Part shown: one piece after another, positions 31,653 to 42,748 of the stretch
Position numbering within the stretch: position 1 is the stretch's first letter
Layout: every line of letters starts with the position of its first letter
Assembly (NCBI GenBank): GCA_037176885.1
Contig: JAWWNJ010000156.1
Location: 488,164 to 552,163, forward strand
Source: Favolaschia claudopus
Lineage: Eukaryota > Basidiomycota > Agaricomycetes > Agaricales > Mycenaceae
Length of the DNA stretch: 64,000 nucleotides
Direction: 5' to 3'
Made by a program: the position numbers and the translations under genes
Notes under the pieces: generated by a model
The model's database searches: none
Told to the model about the DNA's origin: nothing
The model's input: the letters and a program-made list of their open reading frames with translations, nothing else

Positions 31653-33093
31653 TCACCGAAAACGAGACTCCCCCATGTGGGGAGCGGGTTCCACGAGCGT
31701 TGGTTCGAACACGTCGAAGAGATCGGTGACCGACTTGCGGCAGGTCACCTCGCTGGCAGCAGCATATGCTGCGAGAGTTTTCTGAAAGAACAGAGTGAGC
31801 TCTCGAGCGAGAAGGCAAGAGAAAGCACTTACGTTGTACGAATCGGACTCATGCGAATCGACATGTAAACACGCTCCTTTCCCCAGACGTAGAGCCAGTC
31901 AGCATACCTCAGGCGCTGCTCAGTGGTGGGAGCGAGAACGCCCTCATGAATGCACGGGCTCAGGAGCCGCCTGTCTTGCGATAAGAATGATGATACAATG
32001 AAAAAAAAAAGAAAGAAAGCGACTCATACCACAACCCTGCTTCTCCGACGTGGATGTAGGTGTAATAAGCGGCGAGAAAGCGAGCTGTCCGAGAGGGATT
32101 GGAGAACAGCTCGCACGCAGTGATAAACGGCGATAGCCCTGAGATCGTCAATGAAAGGATCTCAAATAAAAGAAAAAGAAAAGAACGAACCGGCGAGGAA
32201 GAATAGTTCCATTACCGTGTAAACGCCAATTCCGTACCAAACCTTGTTGGCGGCCCGGATGGCATCGCAGGCGAGAACATATCGTTTACCGTCTAACCAA
32301 TTTTCGTCTTGTATCCATTCCGCGACCATGACGAGAAAGTCGGTGGTATGCGTGTATATGTCTGGCGGGACGACGAAATCAAGGAACGAGTCTTGCCATA
32401 CAGGCTGGTGGGGAGATTAGAATGGGAGAGAAGGTAAGAGAGTTGTACAAGCGCCGCACCTGGAATAATAGATCGATTGTGACGAAAGCGAGGACGTATT
32501 CCTTGAATACCAAGGCCATCCCAACGTGGAATTTGCGGACCTAGCGAGTGATAAGCCGCAGAACAGAAGAGAGATGGGGAGGTGCTTACGTCCTTAGAAA
32601 CAGACATAATCCCTGTGTCCCAGCGAATACGGGTGTACCATTGCACAGATGTGTGCGTCATGGTACGAGACCTTGAGATTGTGATTGTTTAGCTAGAAAG
32701 AGCAACAAAGGAGGGAGGGCTTACCATAAGATTAAGCATACCCAGGTTCAAGATCAGAGCACGATGTGTTGTTTGGACGCCAGTCAGAACAAGCCGTTTG
32801 AAGGAGGGTGGGTATGGGAGAGGTGGGTAGTTGTTCTCAATGTCGTACTTCATGACCTCGGGGTAGACTGAAGTTTGGTGGCTTTCACTGCCCCTCACAA
32901 TGGTAGATGCAGGGTTGAGTTCGTAGACGAGACCAGACTGAGCGCGCTCTGGGGCTTCTTCTTGCTTAGCCTCAGCAGCAGTAGCATCGGCATAGATGCC
33001 TTCTAGAGTGAGGTCGGCATCTTCCTCCAAAGCCTTCTTGATGCCTTCTTTGGCCACCTTGCCAGAGGCGGCCGTCTCGCGCTGCTCAGGCAT
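31653..33093 (-). CDS. Seven-exon protein of unknown family
   Basis: Start chosen at 33093 (MPEQRETAASGKVAKEGIKK); an upstream in-frame Met at 33156 is possible. Exons by splice signals: 33093-32725, 32671-32590, 32540-32460, 32404-32191, 32138-32040, 31970-31833 and a last exon from 31781 or slightly downstream. Introns of 49-69 nt all have GT-AG ends. The protein includes YPPLPYPPSFKRLVLTGVQT, RALILNLGMLNLM, SVQWYTRIRWDTGIMSVSKD, VRKFHVGMALVFKEYVLAFV, VVPPDIYTHTTDFLVMVAEW, KRYVLACDAIRAANKVWYG, CELFSNPSRTARFLAAYYTY and RYADWLYVWGKERVYM. I do not recognise a domain. The frame of the last exon is unsettled; three options stop within 60 codons. Consistent codon-level continuity over six introns argues for a real gene, host or transposon-borne. 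Confidence 0.7.
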
Positions 33094-33156
33094 GGGATGA
33101 GGATGTGGGAGGAGAGAGAGGACAGCGCGACGCGTCGTGATGGTTATCACAACCAT

Positions 33157-34859
33157 CTCACGATCACGCGTTGTTGATGTTGACGCGTTGACGGCGTTGA
33201 GCTACAATAGTACAAGAAGTCGAGGAAGACCCTACTTTAGGCATGAGGTCAAAATTAAAAACTTGTTTAATTTATATTCTATAGCATGTACTTTACAGCT
33301 CCGGTTTGTGGGCGGCAGCGGCAGCGCTCAAACGAAGGGTTTGGTGGCAGCAGTGTGACATTGTGACAGTGCCGCCTCCATAGCGGCACTTTTACCAACG
33401 CTCTTGGCGGTCACTGGCGGCAACCGGCGGCAGTACTGCGGCAGTGGCGGCACTTTGGGGGTGCCCGACAATAACTACTCATTCCTTTCAATGGAGTACG
33501 TAGTTCGTGGAGCTCTCATGGCTCCGGTATTTTCAGGGAACACCCAAATGCTTTTTATTTAGTAGACACTGTAGACGCAGACATGTTCTTACGAACTGAT
33601 AATATGTAGTATCCTCTGTATTTCCAACTCGAGCGGGTCAGCAGGTGGTGATCGGACCTGACCAGCGCTAATACTCGCCGACAAGGATTCACACTGAACC
33701 TGATCACCGCTGATATGGTCCATCATCAGCTACTGATCAACGACATTGGGATTTTCCGACATATGCTAGGCCTGTTCACAGATTCGGATAAAAACCAGCG
33801 CCTAGCGAAGGCTTGGGGCGAATTCGGATAAGAATTGCCTGATTTGGGGTGCGGATAAAAATCCCGCAAATTCGGTGGTTCGTGAACAGGCATTTTGGTG
33901 AGCTTTCGGGGGTCCTAGCAACTCCCGCTCCCGTCGTCATCAAAACCGAAGCTCAATTTATATGCCTGTCGGCAACTACCCCTTAAGTAAAAACAGATCT
34001 AGAGCCTCAAACCGTCAACATATCTCAGGCAGTCACTGTGAAGACTCGGTCTATTCAGGTCTATTCGCGAGGATGGGCACGAAGTTCTTGTAGACCCTGA
34101 AATTCATGGCATTCATTTCTCACAGTGTTTTTGGGCTCCGTCCTTCCTTCCTGCATATCGAGGCCTCTCGTTCCTGGCTCTACTTTGCGCTGGGAGCACA
34201 CCCGGAGGCTCACAAGCCGTGAATATCAAGACAGCTCTTTGGCGGACTGATGCGGAATATCGAGACTACTTATCCCAACGGGGACGACTGCCGTTGGATC
34301 TAGGAGTATCCTGAGTAAGGTTGAAGGAAATTGGTCTACTCTCAGTTCTCTTTTCGAATTCTTCTTGTTTTGTTTGTCCATGATACCCAGTACATTGGGA
34401 GACAAACAAACCCCCATGTAAGTCTTATCATGATTCCAACGGCCAGGAGCCGGGCTCCCGAATATGAGTTAAAACAATATGAGTGACTACTGATTCTATT
34501 CGGGTCATGGAATCATCACCTTATCTAACAGCTAAACCCGCTGACGGAGTTTCTGACCACCTCAACTTTATTCTGTCTGCGGTGAGCAAATAGATCACAT
34601 AGATTGAAAGTCCATTGTTCAATCAAAGCAGCTCCAGCCTCCAATCCCTGCAATCACTTCCAGTTCCAAGCTCCTCGAGCTCACCGAACAAGCATGGAGG
34701 AACGTGGATGTGGATCAGCTATTCGATGTGTTGGACCATCAAAATCCGAGTTTCTGTGTAAGTTTCCAACATCAACTTCATTGTCGGCCGAAGACAGATA
34801 GACCTATAGACACGCACTACCGATGTGTTTGCTGATTTTGTCATGGAAAAGGTGAGAAT
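33157..34859. repeat. Gene-free region with GGCGGC words and a 122-bp miniature element
   Basis: 33300-33470 is rich in TGGCGGCA/TGCCGCC words like those at 21652-22112. At 33770-33891 the sequence is bounded by GCCTGTTCAC and GTGAACAGGC and contains repeated ttcggataa words; it may be a tiny MITE, but no target duplication is clear. A short exon-like ORF at 34694 (MEERGCGSAIRCVGP) precedes a GTAAGT at 34759. Confidence 0.4.
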
Positions 34860-35453
34860 GTGTTGTTGTTCTATGACAGCCTGATCAAATGTTTGAATGG
34901 AGTTTTTGGAATGGTGGTTTGGGGCAGAGGACCTGCGCCGACTGAAAACGGTAGATCTGCCACATGGCCCGCGACTGTGGTAATAACAAACAAGCAGTTT
35001 TTCCCTTCAATACAGGATCTTAGGACATCAAGGAGTAGGTTCCACGAGGCCCAACAAGCATGGGTGATGTCAGGGTCGGAGCTTTCTGCTCTTCTGATGA
35101 AGTTATCTCTGCCAATGCAGGAGCCACTTGCCCCCGTTCCGGCCCCTGTACAGATGCGGATATTTCCCCAAATCTTGAATGAACAGCAGTTACAAAATCT
35201 CAAAGTGACTGATATCGAAGCGCATCTTGCGGACTTCCGTGCTTGTTGGAGTGACGGTATGACCGTCATACCTCGCACAAGTCGCCTCAAAAAGGCTCAG
35301 AGACTGGACACTCTCCGAAAGGCTACTGTCGAATACTCACGTATTCAGTCTACGCTCCAGCAGAAGGACATCGACGGTGAAACGCTGGTACCCGGTAGCA
35401 GGCGACAGTCTGCTCAAATGCTAGACTTTGACGTACTGTACCGCTCTGTATGA
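34860..35453 (+). CDS. Hypothetical protein, no recognised domain
   Basis: A 197-codon open frame. The middle and C-terminal parts look protein-like (SGSELSALLMKLSLPMQEPL, LQNLKVTDIEAHLADFRACW, LRKATVEYSRIQSTLQQKD). The start is uncertain because a GTAAGT upstream suggests an earlier exon. It converges with the minus-strand genes of the second Plavaka module. I cannot assign a function. Confidence 0.4.
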   Translation: MLLFYDSLIKCLNGVFGMVVWGRGPAPTENGRSATWPATVVITNKQFFPSIQDLRTSRSRFHEAQQAWVMSGSELSALLMKLSLPMQEPLAPVPAPVQMRIFPQILNEQQLQNLKVTDIEAHLADFRACWSDGMTVIPRTSRLKKAQRLDTLRKATVEYSRIQSTLQQKDIDGETLVPGSRRQSAQMLDFDVLYRSV

Positions 35454-35608
35454 CTCAAACCAATTTTGAATCGAGGTGAGAACGATCTTGATGGCGCGCG
35501 GAGTTGTCGAAGAGTCGCGCACAAGCGAAACAGTGAAGTGGTCATAGACTTCTGAGCTCCATCTAGTACGAAGGGCGTCTATATAACATGAGCCGCAGAC
35601 CTGGCACG

Positions 35609-35870
35609 TCAAATATACAGGGCACACGCACCAGTGATTTCCTCATCTGCCATACTCCAGACCTCCTCGTCCGTGTTAGTGTTGATACTCTCTAAATCCA
35701 CCTTCCTACGCTTCTTAGGTGGTTCTATGGTCGCCGGGGATGGCTCCGGAGCTCGGTTTTCGTCGTTTCGGGTCAAGACAGGACTAGCTGGTGGTGAAGG
35801 CGGCGCCCGGCCAGCAAGAATTTCATTGACAATAGGCTGTAAAGGGGTAGACATGGTGGAGAAGCGCAAG
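35609..35870 (-). CDS. Small proline-rich protein with NLS-like PPKKRRKV
   Basis: From the ATG at 35854 to 35609: MSTPLQPIVNEILAGRAPPS, SPATIEPPKKRRKVDLES, EEVWSMADEEITGACALYI. The PKKRRKV string is a classical nuclear-import signal. It lies downstream of the DUF6532-like gene on the same strand. The small gene at 9917-10555 beside the other Plavaka copy also has a PPPKRFRV signal, so the two may be equivalent accessory proteins; the similarity is limited to composition and this motif. Confidence 0.4.
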
Positions 35871-36063
35871 AAGAGTGAATGTATGGTAACATGGACTGGA
35901 CAGCTCACATTTCTACGGTATCATCAACAGGCATTCATCCCCGGCCTCGCTAAACAGTACTGTAGGGACCCCCGATACACCTTCGGATGAGCGTACTACT
36001 ACCAGTAGGTACTTACTACTTACTGGTTCTTCATGTCGAGTGCGGCTTGTCAATGATAATCAA

Positions 36064-37080
36064 TCATGCAATTGAAAGGAAATAATATAAATCAACGGTA
36101 AGCTCCATAGCGATGTTTCCTAAAGCGATAGGATTGAAATAGTTCGGGAAGACTATACCAACTGATTCTTTGGTACGGAAAGTTGTTGCTTTGCGAACTT
36201 GCGCAATGATTCTGTTCTCGGCAAATCCGACGAGAGGGTTGGCCGCGGGATCCTGAAAGAGACAATTAATATAATGCAATAGCAAACCTTACCTTATAAT
36301 GAAAGGCAGAGTTCTCTAAGAGCTGAGCCACCTTGCGTTTGTTGCCTATTTCATATCAGGATTAGGTGAGAACACACGAAGAGAAAATTGACAACGCACG
36401 ATTTTCCCGATGCGATCGGTATACGCATACTGACGCTTGGCAACGCCACAGGCATTGCAGAAACACTCCTGTGCCCATTGAGCCTGCACGCCAGAAGCGG
36501 GAAGCATATAAAGGCCGGCGAAGCGAGCTGAATATTCCCTGCACGCCCGAATGATGATTGCGTGGGCGAGATCAGCATAGTCACCAGCCGCAGGCTTCGC
36601 GCTGCGCACGGCAACAAAGCCTTCGCGAAAGGGGGCATCCTCGTACTCCTTGGAGCGCTTGGCGGGCGGGGCTGAAGAGGCGTCGGAGCGAGCGCGCTTG
36701 CGCCCAGAGTGGGGTGAAGGCGATGATGGATCTTCACCGCTAAAAAGACTCGCGTCAACGATCAATAATGAAAAGGAGGAGACATTGGTACTCGCCCTTC
36801 ACCCTCTGCACCCGATTTAGGCGAAGTCGGCGACGGCGGCGGTGCGTCGGACGTGTCGTTTGAATTTGATGGCGCTGTCTGTATGGCGGCGACAAACTTG
36901 CGCGGCTTGGTAGTCGGGTCTTTCTTCGTGACCTTGCGGAAGATAGGCTTGTTGGGGACGTTGGGGATGGGCAGCGCACCCAGCGGTTTGATCTGTAGTG
37001 AATGGTAGAGCGAAGAGCTAGGAGTCAGATAGGGAACGCACCATCGTCGACACAGGAAAATGCGGCTCGTCATCCGACAT
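36064..37080 (-). CDS. DUF6532-like Plavaka companion protein, C-terminus incomplete
   Basis: The start at 37080 gives MSDDEPHFPVSTM; an intron (GTGCGT to CACTACAG) leads to IKPLGALPIPNVPNKPIFRK. After a second intron (about 36746-36789) come SPHSGRKRARSDASSAPPAK, DYADLAHAIIIRACREYSAR, YTDRIGKI, then an exon with NPLVGFAENRIIAQVRK and VGIVFPNYFNPIALGNIAME. The last motif, together with the N-terminal helix, matches the DUF6532 family often found with Plavaka transposases in mushrooms. The usual C-terminal part after NPIALGNIAMELT is missing. It is transcribed divergently from the transposase at 37002. Its biochemical role is unknown. Confidence 0.65.
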
Positions 37081-38640
37081 GGGCTCCTCGCTCTCGAGAT
37101 CTTGATTATTCTGTTCCTCGGCGGCGCGAGCTCATTGACTCAGCATCAGAGAAACGTCTACGGCGGACTCGCAAGTCACATACCTGTGCGTGCACAACCT
37201 TACTCATCACGAATCTCATTCCTGCCGACATTCCTGAACGGTCCCTGAGTCCGCCGCTTTATGCACAAGCTGAAGGCAGTCGTCCCGATGATGATGATAG
37301 TGCGTCAGATGAAATGCGGGCAGATCCGCCGATAGGAGACGATGAAGATGGCGGGAATCAGGCAGAGGAGGTACCACCGCCACCAAAGCGGCCGAGGGTG
37401 ACTGTCGAGGAGGTCGAAGACGAAAGCGAGCGGTGGGAGCAGGAGTTTCCGGCGGAATTCCAGGCGGGTGCCGTACTCGAAGAATGTAAAACTCAATTTG
37501 AGAAGTTGCGAGAGGAGAAAGAGAAAGAGGGCTTGAATCCGTGGTATCCCTTCGACCGCAAGGAGGATTGGGAGATCGGGAGGTGGCTCATGACGTCTGG
37601 AGTCAGCCAGTCGAAGATGGATGAATATCTAAAGCTTGACGCAGTGAGCTTTTCGGTTTCAGAATCGAAAATTCGGTATACTTACATTTGTGTAGGTTCG
37701 CACAGGATTAAAGCCTTCATTTCATAATAAACGTGCCTTCTTGAAGCGTATTGATGCTCTGCCTCACGGTCCAGAGTGGTATTGTCAAATCTTTGAGATC
37801 ACCGGTGACGAGGTTGACGGAGACGGAAAAAAGAAGACAGAGTCTCTTGAGCTGTGGTATCGCAATCCTATCGACTGTATACGGGAGTTCTTGGGCAATC
37901 CAGCGTTTAAAGAGAAGATGAATTTCGTACCTCGACGATTTTTTTGCAATCCGGATGGGACGAACCGTGAGTGGAGTGAGATGTGGACTGCCGAATGGTG
38001 GTGGAAAATTCAGGTAGAGTTTTGCCGTCTCAACAAATGGATGCGTACTCACTGTTTATTCGTACAGCAAAGACTACCGGCAAGCTCCACGATATGTCCG
38101 ATTATCATCGCATCCGACAAGACGCAGCTCACTCGATTCAGCGGGGACCAGCAGGCGTGGCCAGTCTACTTGACGATTGGAAACATTGATAAAGAGACTC
38201 GTCGTTCGGCGTCATCGTACGCGACCATTCTTCTTGGATATATCCCTGTTTCGAAATTCGCCATCGTGGATGAGAAGAAAAGGTCTTCGATCACGCACCA
38301 GTTCTTCCATAATTGTATGCGAGCAATACTCGAGCCGTTGGTGGAGGCAGGAAAGAAAGGGGAGACGATGGATTGTGCCGACGGTTTCGTGCGAAGGATG
38401 TTTCCGATCCTCGCGGCGTACATTGGTGATTATCCGGAGCAGTTTTTGGTGGCCTGTTGTCGCGAGAACAGTTGCCCAAGGTGCCTTGTCGAGCCGGGCA
38501 AACGGGGCGAGCTGAATGCGAGAGCACCGTGGCGGGAGCCTGAGAAGGTGTTATGTAAAAAACAAGGCGCACACGCTCGCCCGCCGGAATTCAAAGCCCA
38601 CAATCTCCGCCTTATACACCCATTCTGGTCTGATCTCCTT
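37002..38640 (+). CDS. Plavaka (CACTA-like) transposase, 3' truncated
   Basis: The N-terminal region has PPPPKRPRVTVEEVEDESER and GLNPWYPFDRKEDWEIGRWL, MTSGVSQSKMDEYLKLDA. Introns at 37644-37695 and 38014-38067 have GT-AG ends. Downstream: HNKRAFLKRIDALPHGPEWY, LELWYRNPIDCIREFLGNP, EMWTAEWWW, IIIASDKTQLTRFSGDQQAW, PVYLTIGNIDKETRRSASSY, LLGYIPVSKF and CPRCLVEPGKRGE. This is the Plavaka transposase in the correct order and without stops. Similarity ends at HPFWSDL near 38636; the C-terminal half that contains the remaining catalytic region is absent, so the copy is not functional. The N-terminal start is uncertain; it overlaps the start region of the divergent companion gene. Confidence 0.85.
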
Positions 38641-39763
38641 TGTTCACGTGACTTTCCGACTGACACTGTACTTACCGTGGACCCAGCTAGGCCCCCGGTC
38701 ACTACCTATCAGGTCTGTAACATTAAAACCCGAAATTTGGGCTGATTTACTCTATGATTTTGGACCTCAAACGGACTCATTTACTCCATTTGTTACAGAC
38801 ATTTTGGGATTTTCGTGTCCGGAACCCCATATGACAGTTGTTTTGGCACTTTCCGACAGTGCGTACATGCAATTTACTGAATTACATACTACATAGTACA
38901 GAGCAAGTACGCTCGGTGATCTATTCTAAGTACTCATGCAACTGCTGAAAAGGGTGACTGATCCCGTCGCCGGGAATCTATTTGGAATCTATGCGTAGCG
39001 AATATTCGTATTCCCCACGGGCTCAAGAAATTGAAAGTCAGTAAGAATATCCTGTATATTGAATCCACAAGTATTGAGTTTTAGACTCACAGCCTCTCTC
39101 CATTCTGACACACTGTGGTTTTATTTGGCTTCTGCAATCTTGCAACAGGAAAGGTGATCGAAATGCTGTTCCGTTCAATGTTTTCTTCCTTCCCTCAAAG
39201 TCAGCAGAAGGTATGTGATGGCTGCCACTTGTGCAATATAGCAGGTCAGGATTCTCAGGATGTGGCTCTCTAGCAACTGGTCTTCTTCGACCTTGAGCAT
39301 TGGGTTGAGCATTTCCCTATCTTTGTACTGTACCTCCCTGTATGGAAGCAACCAGCGAGGGACCGTGACAAAACGGTTGCCTCATTTTCAGGCAACCGAC
39401 CCGCCGTGAGCCGTGACCGTTGCCAAAGGAGGCAACCATATTAATAATCTGGTTCAGAAAATTCGTGAAGAAGCCATCAAATCGTTGGATTCACTACAAT
39501 TTCGAGGGATGTCGGCCAATAAGCAGCACAAAAGGTAAGCACAGACTCACCTGTGTATGTTCCCGGGCCAAAAACTTTTTTTTCGTGTTGCGTCACGATT
39601 TTTTCAAGGCAACGGCCGCGCTCCCCTTCGGGTCGCGCTCTGCGGCGGCGCGTGCCCTCGGATTCTCGAAAAAATGAATGATTTCTAAAATTTGTTCTTC
39701 CTTCATCTTTTACCGTCAATACAAAATGCTAAGGGTTGAGTTCTCTGACCGGATTCCCCGAAC
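38641..39763. other. Gene-free region with a small hairpin
   Basis: No supported gene. At about 39373-39397 GGTTGCCT and AGGCAACC form a hairpin around seven bases, and ggcaac words recur at 39420 and 39610. The sequence at 38640 marks the loss of the Plavaka C-terminus, with no recognised element at the break. Confidence 0.4.
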
Positions 39764-40062
39764 GTGCCCATGAAACCCACTTTTCCGACCTCTGACCAGG
39801 TTATCGGGTCCCTGATGCGGTTGCTTTTGTATGGTACCTCTCGTGTTCATGAAATTCAGATCAATGAAATGCTAGCATTGTTGGAATGGAGCCTTGAGGA
39901 GGATGAAGCAGTTATTGGAGGAAAACGTGTCGAGTCCCCATTTGGCTGGATTCCGCGACTCCCTTACTGGCACTCGGTTTGTTTTCCCATACGCACGTGT
40001 CAGTCACATGATACGCTGGAAACAAACAATCACCACGTACCGTTAGGGAACACTGCCACCTG
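39764..40062 (+). CDS. Short hypothetical ORF beside the 40070 element
   Basis: Open for 99 codons; EIQINEMLALLEWSLEEDEA and SPFGWIPRLPYWHS look protein-like, the rest does not. It ends at the target duplication of the neighbouring element. It may be an exon of a larger gene cut by that insertion. No domain recognised. Confidence 0.25.
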
Positions 40063-40069
40063 ATGAGTG

Positions 40070-41547
40070 CCAGCGAAAAACCCGTCTTAGGATATCTTGG
40101 GATATCCTGGGAAATCTTGGGTTGTGCGCATTTTATGAGGATCCAAGACCTCCCAAGATCTCCCAACAGGTTTGACGTCGTATATCTTGGGAGATCTTGG
40201 AAAATCTTGAATTTTGATCTGACTCAAATTCAAAAGTCCGGCTTGTAGTGAAAGAATGGGTTATGGGAAGTCCGGCGATTGGTCCGGCAGATGGTCCGGC
40301 GGCAAGGACGGCGGCAAATCAGTGGCGGTGCGTCATCACCAGCCACTTCACACTCTTTCTTCCTCACTGTCGCCTGTCCTCTCCAGCCCGCGACGGCTCT
40401 GCCTTCTCTCGCCGCCCTCGCCGCCGCCGTTCACACCGTCACGACCTTCCACGACCCCGCCCTTCAACTCGCCTGGGCCCGCGCATCTTGTTTGCTACCA
40501 ACACGGCGTCTCCATAACGCAAGCTGCCGCCCCTCTCATCGTCAAAGCCCGCCACTAGCCCGCCGAGGCCAGAATCTTGAAGCCATCGGCCGCCGCCACT
40601 CCACCTCCGCTGTAACCAAAACCTATTTCAAACTCCTGCCCGCAAATCCTATAGATCCAGCCTAGTCTCGCCCTCTCCCCGCCATGCCCTTACGGCGAGG
40701 GGCTCTCGACACTGTCCCACGCATACTGCTCGCATGTACTGCCTACCGCTCCTGAAGCCTCCGCTCTACAACACGATTCTCAAGCTCTCTACTTGCTAGA
40801 TAGTTCTAATCCATGTAGTTTGCTAAATGATATATTCTTGCCATGCATACTACACTCATCTCAATATCTTTTGCCCCCACAACAGTGTTCCGGCTCCTGG
40901 ATCTTAGCACCCTCCATGCCAGCCAAGAGTCCATTTCACAGATGACCGGCGCAGGGAGTTTTGATGGCAGTGATGGTAGGCGTCCTGCCGCTTTGCCGTG
41001 AGACATGACGTAACTAAAATAAACGATCGCCGGACCATCCGCCGTACCAATCGCCGGACCTTTCAAAAAAAAATCCCATTTCCCATTTGTTCTCGGCTTG
41101 TATTTCTCACGGTAGAAATACGAAAAAGAGACGGTTGGGTCCCGAATTGAACCCGACACACCCTCGCCGCACAACTTTGCACCACATTCGCAACCGTTAG
41201 ACCACGGAAGAGTGGAAGTGCATGCCGAACATATATCCTAGTCTGGTCCGAGGCTTGCCGAACGCAAATGCCGGCTTGTTTTATCTTATTTGCCACCCCC
41301 CGAAATTTTAAATGTGCATTTGACGCTCCCTCGGCTCTCTAGCTATCTGCAGTTGGGGTCCACCTTACTACATGTTTTTCTCAATATTTCAAAGTGCCTA
41401 AAACAATATTGAAATGCATGAATTCTGCGATTTGAAAGAACGATTTGAGACGGAGCAAGATGAGCCAAGATGATGGCAAAAAATAATATCAGGATCCACG
41501 ATATCCCAGGATATCCCAAGATATCCCAAGACGGGTTTTTCGCTGGG
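40070..41547. mobile_element. 1478-bp DNA element with TIRs and 7-bp target duplication
   Basis: The left end GCCAGCGAAAAACCCGTCTT and the right end (inverse CCCAGCGAAAAACCCGTCTT) extend into repeated gatatcttgggatatc words. GATGAGT flanks both sides (40063-40069 and 41548-41554). No transposase is recognised. It contains a tRNA-like promoter on the minus strand (41130-41215) and a GC-rich region at 40380-40560 with short ORFs of low complexity. The 7-bp duplication is shared with the unrelated-looking element at 1388-2601. Confidence 0.8.
41130..41215 (-). other. tRNA-like sequence with strong A and B boxes (minus strand)
   Basis: TGGTCTAACGG is a perfect A-box match and GGGTTCAATTCGG a near-perfect B box, about 45 bases apart. 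Acceptor stems do not pair well. It lies inside the 40070-41547 element and could drive Pol III transcription of the element or be a SINE inserted in it. Confidence 0.5.
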
Positions 41548-42748
41548 GATGAGTCTTTGCAGACGAAACGTTGCGCCCAAACGTCGTGGGTCCCCGCCCG
41601 TCTTCTCTCTCTAGCATATCACCTCTGTGGTCGTCGTCGTCGCTCGCGCGGCGCTCCGCGCCGCGCTCGCTCCTCCTCCTCCCGCTCAGCCGACTGATCT
41701 CGGAAGGTAAACCGTCGGATGTTGGCCGGCCTCCCGCGAAGCTCTTCTGAACCTCCAGAAATCGATTCGCATCCACTCGGTATGCGCCACGCTCCCAAGA
41801 AGCTCCTAGCTGAACATTGCGCTGACCTCCCATCGAAGCCTCCACGTACCTTTATATATTATTCAATATAATTGCCAGCACATTTTCCTGCGCGACAGCG
41901 GATGCATTCAAAATACACAAAATTCAGGAAAAACCATATACTGTAGCCTTGTGTATGGGTGAAACGTAACGCGTCACGCAGACTCCGTTTCGTTTCAACC
42001 GTCACGCGAAACGCAGGGCTGGTTTCACTGAAAGGTGCGTGACACAGAAATGACAAAAGAAGGTCCTGGCAGTCATTGTAAGCTCGAAATCAATATTTAC
42101 CTCGAGAACTGTCGTTTCTAGCCATTATTTTGAAGCTGTTTCTTGCAGCCGTTTCAAAGTTTTTGAGGTGTCACGCGTAACTCCCAGGTCGTTTCTGGTT
42201 TCACACCTTGCGTTTCAGGTCGCGCCTTTGAACCTGATACTGCCACTTAATTTCGGTGCATTGCCCGGGCGCGTTAAATCGTGACTGCTTATGCATTTTT
42301 TACCACCCAAAAGGGTGACCCTGCCCAACAAATACAGTCAGACTGAGCACAATATTGGTAGCCACGCTACCCTACTCAATCCTAAAAATTTCACAGACCA
42401 TTAGCCTGTTTGCGATGCAGCCATTGAATGGCTAATGGCTACGCAAGTGCCCGAATTCCGGCGTATTGACGAAAGCTACCCCCGGTCTGAGCATCCAATT
42501 TTCATTCCAAATAGCTCTTCTTGACTTCGACATAAAAGTTTAGCCCATCAAACTTTCCTAATACGGAAATCGGTAGCCATTCAATGGCTCCAATATTGAA
42601 TGGCTCTTCGCAAACCCTCTATTCTTCCGTTCTTTTCCGATGCCAAGGTGGGCTCATGGACAATCCTATATACGCGAATGCTACGAGTGCAGGACCACGT
42701 TCTGGACTTCTGGAAGGGAGCTTCAAAGCTTTTTGTGATACTACCTTT
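41548..42748. mobile_element. Intergenic with MITE copy 2 (about 42409-42612)
   Basis: The MITE shares its ends and interior with 25506-25702 (GCGATGCAGCCATTGAATGG; CCATTCAATGGCTCCAAT). From 41555 to 41845 a minus-strand open frame (start MEASMGGQRNVQLGASWERG) has an Arg/Asp-rich composition and no recognised domain. At 41950-42230 the words gaaacgcag, gtcacgcg and gtttcacacc recur, as in a degraded inverted-repeat element. Confidence 0.5.
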
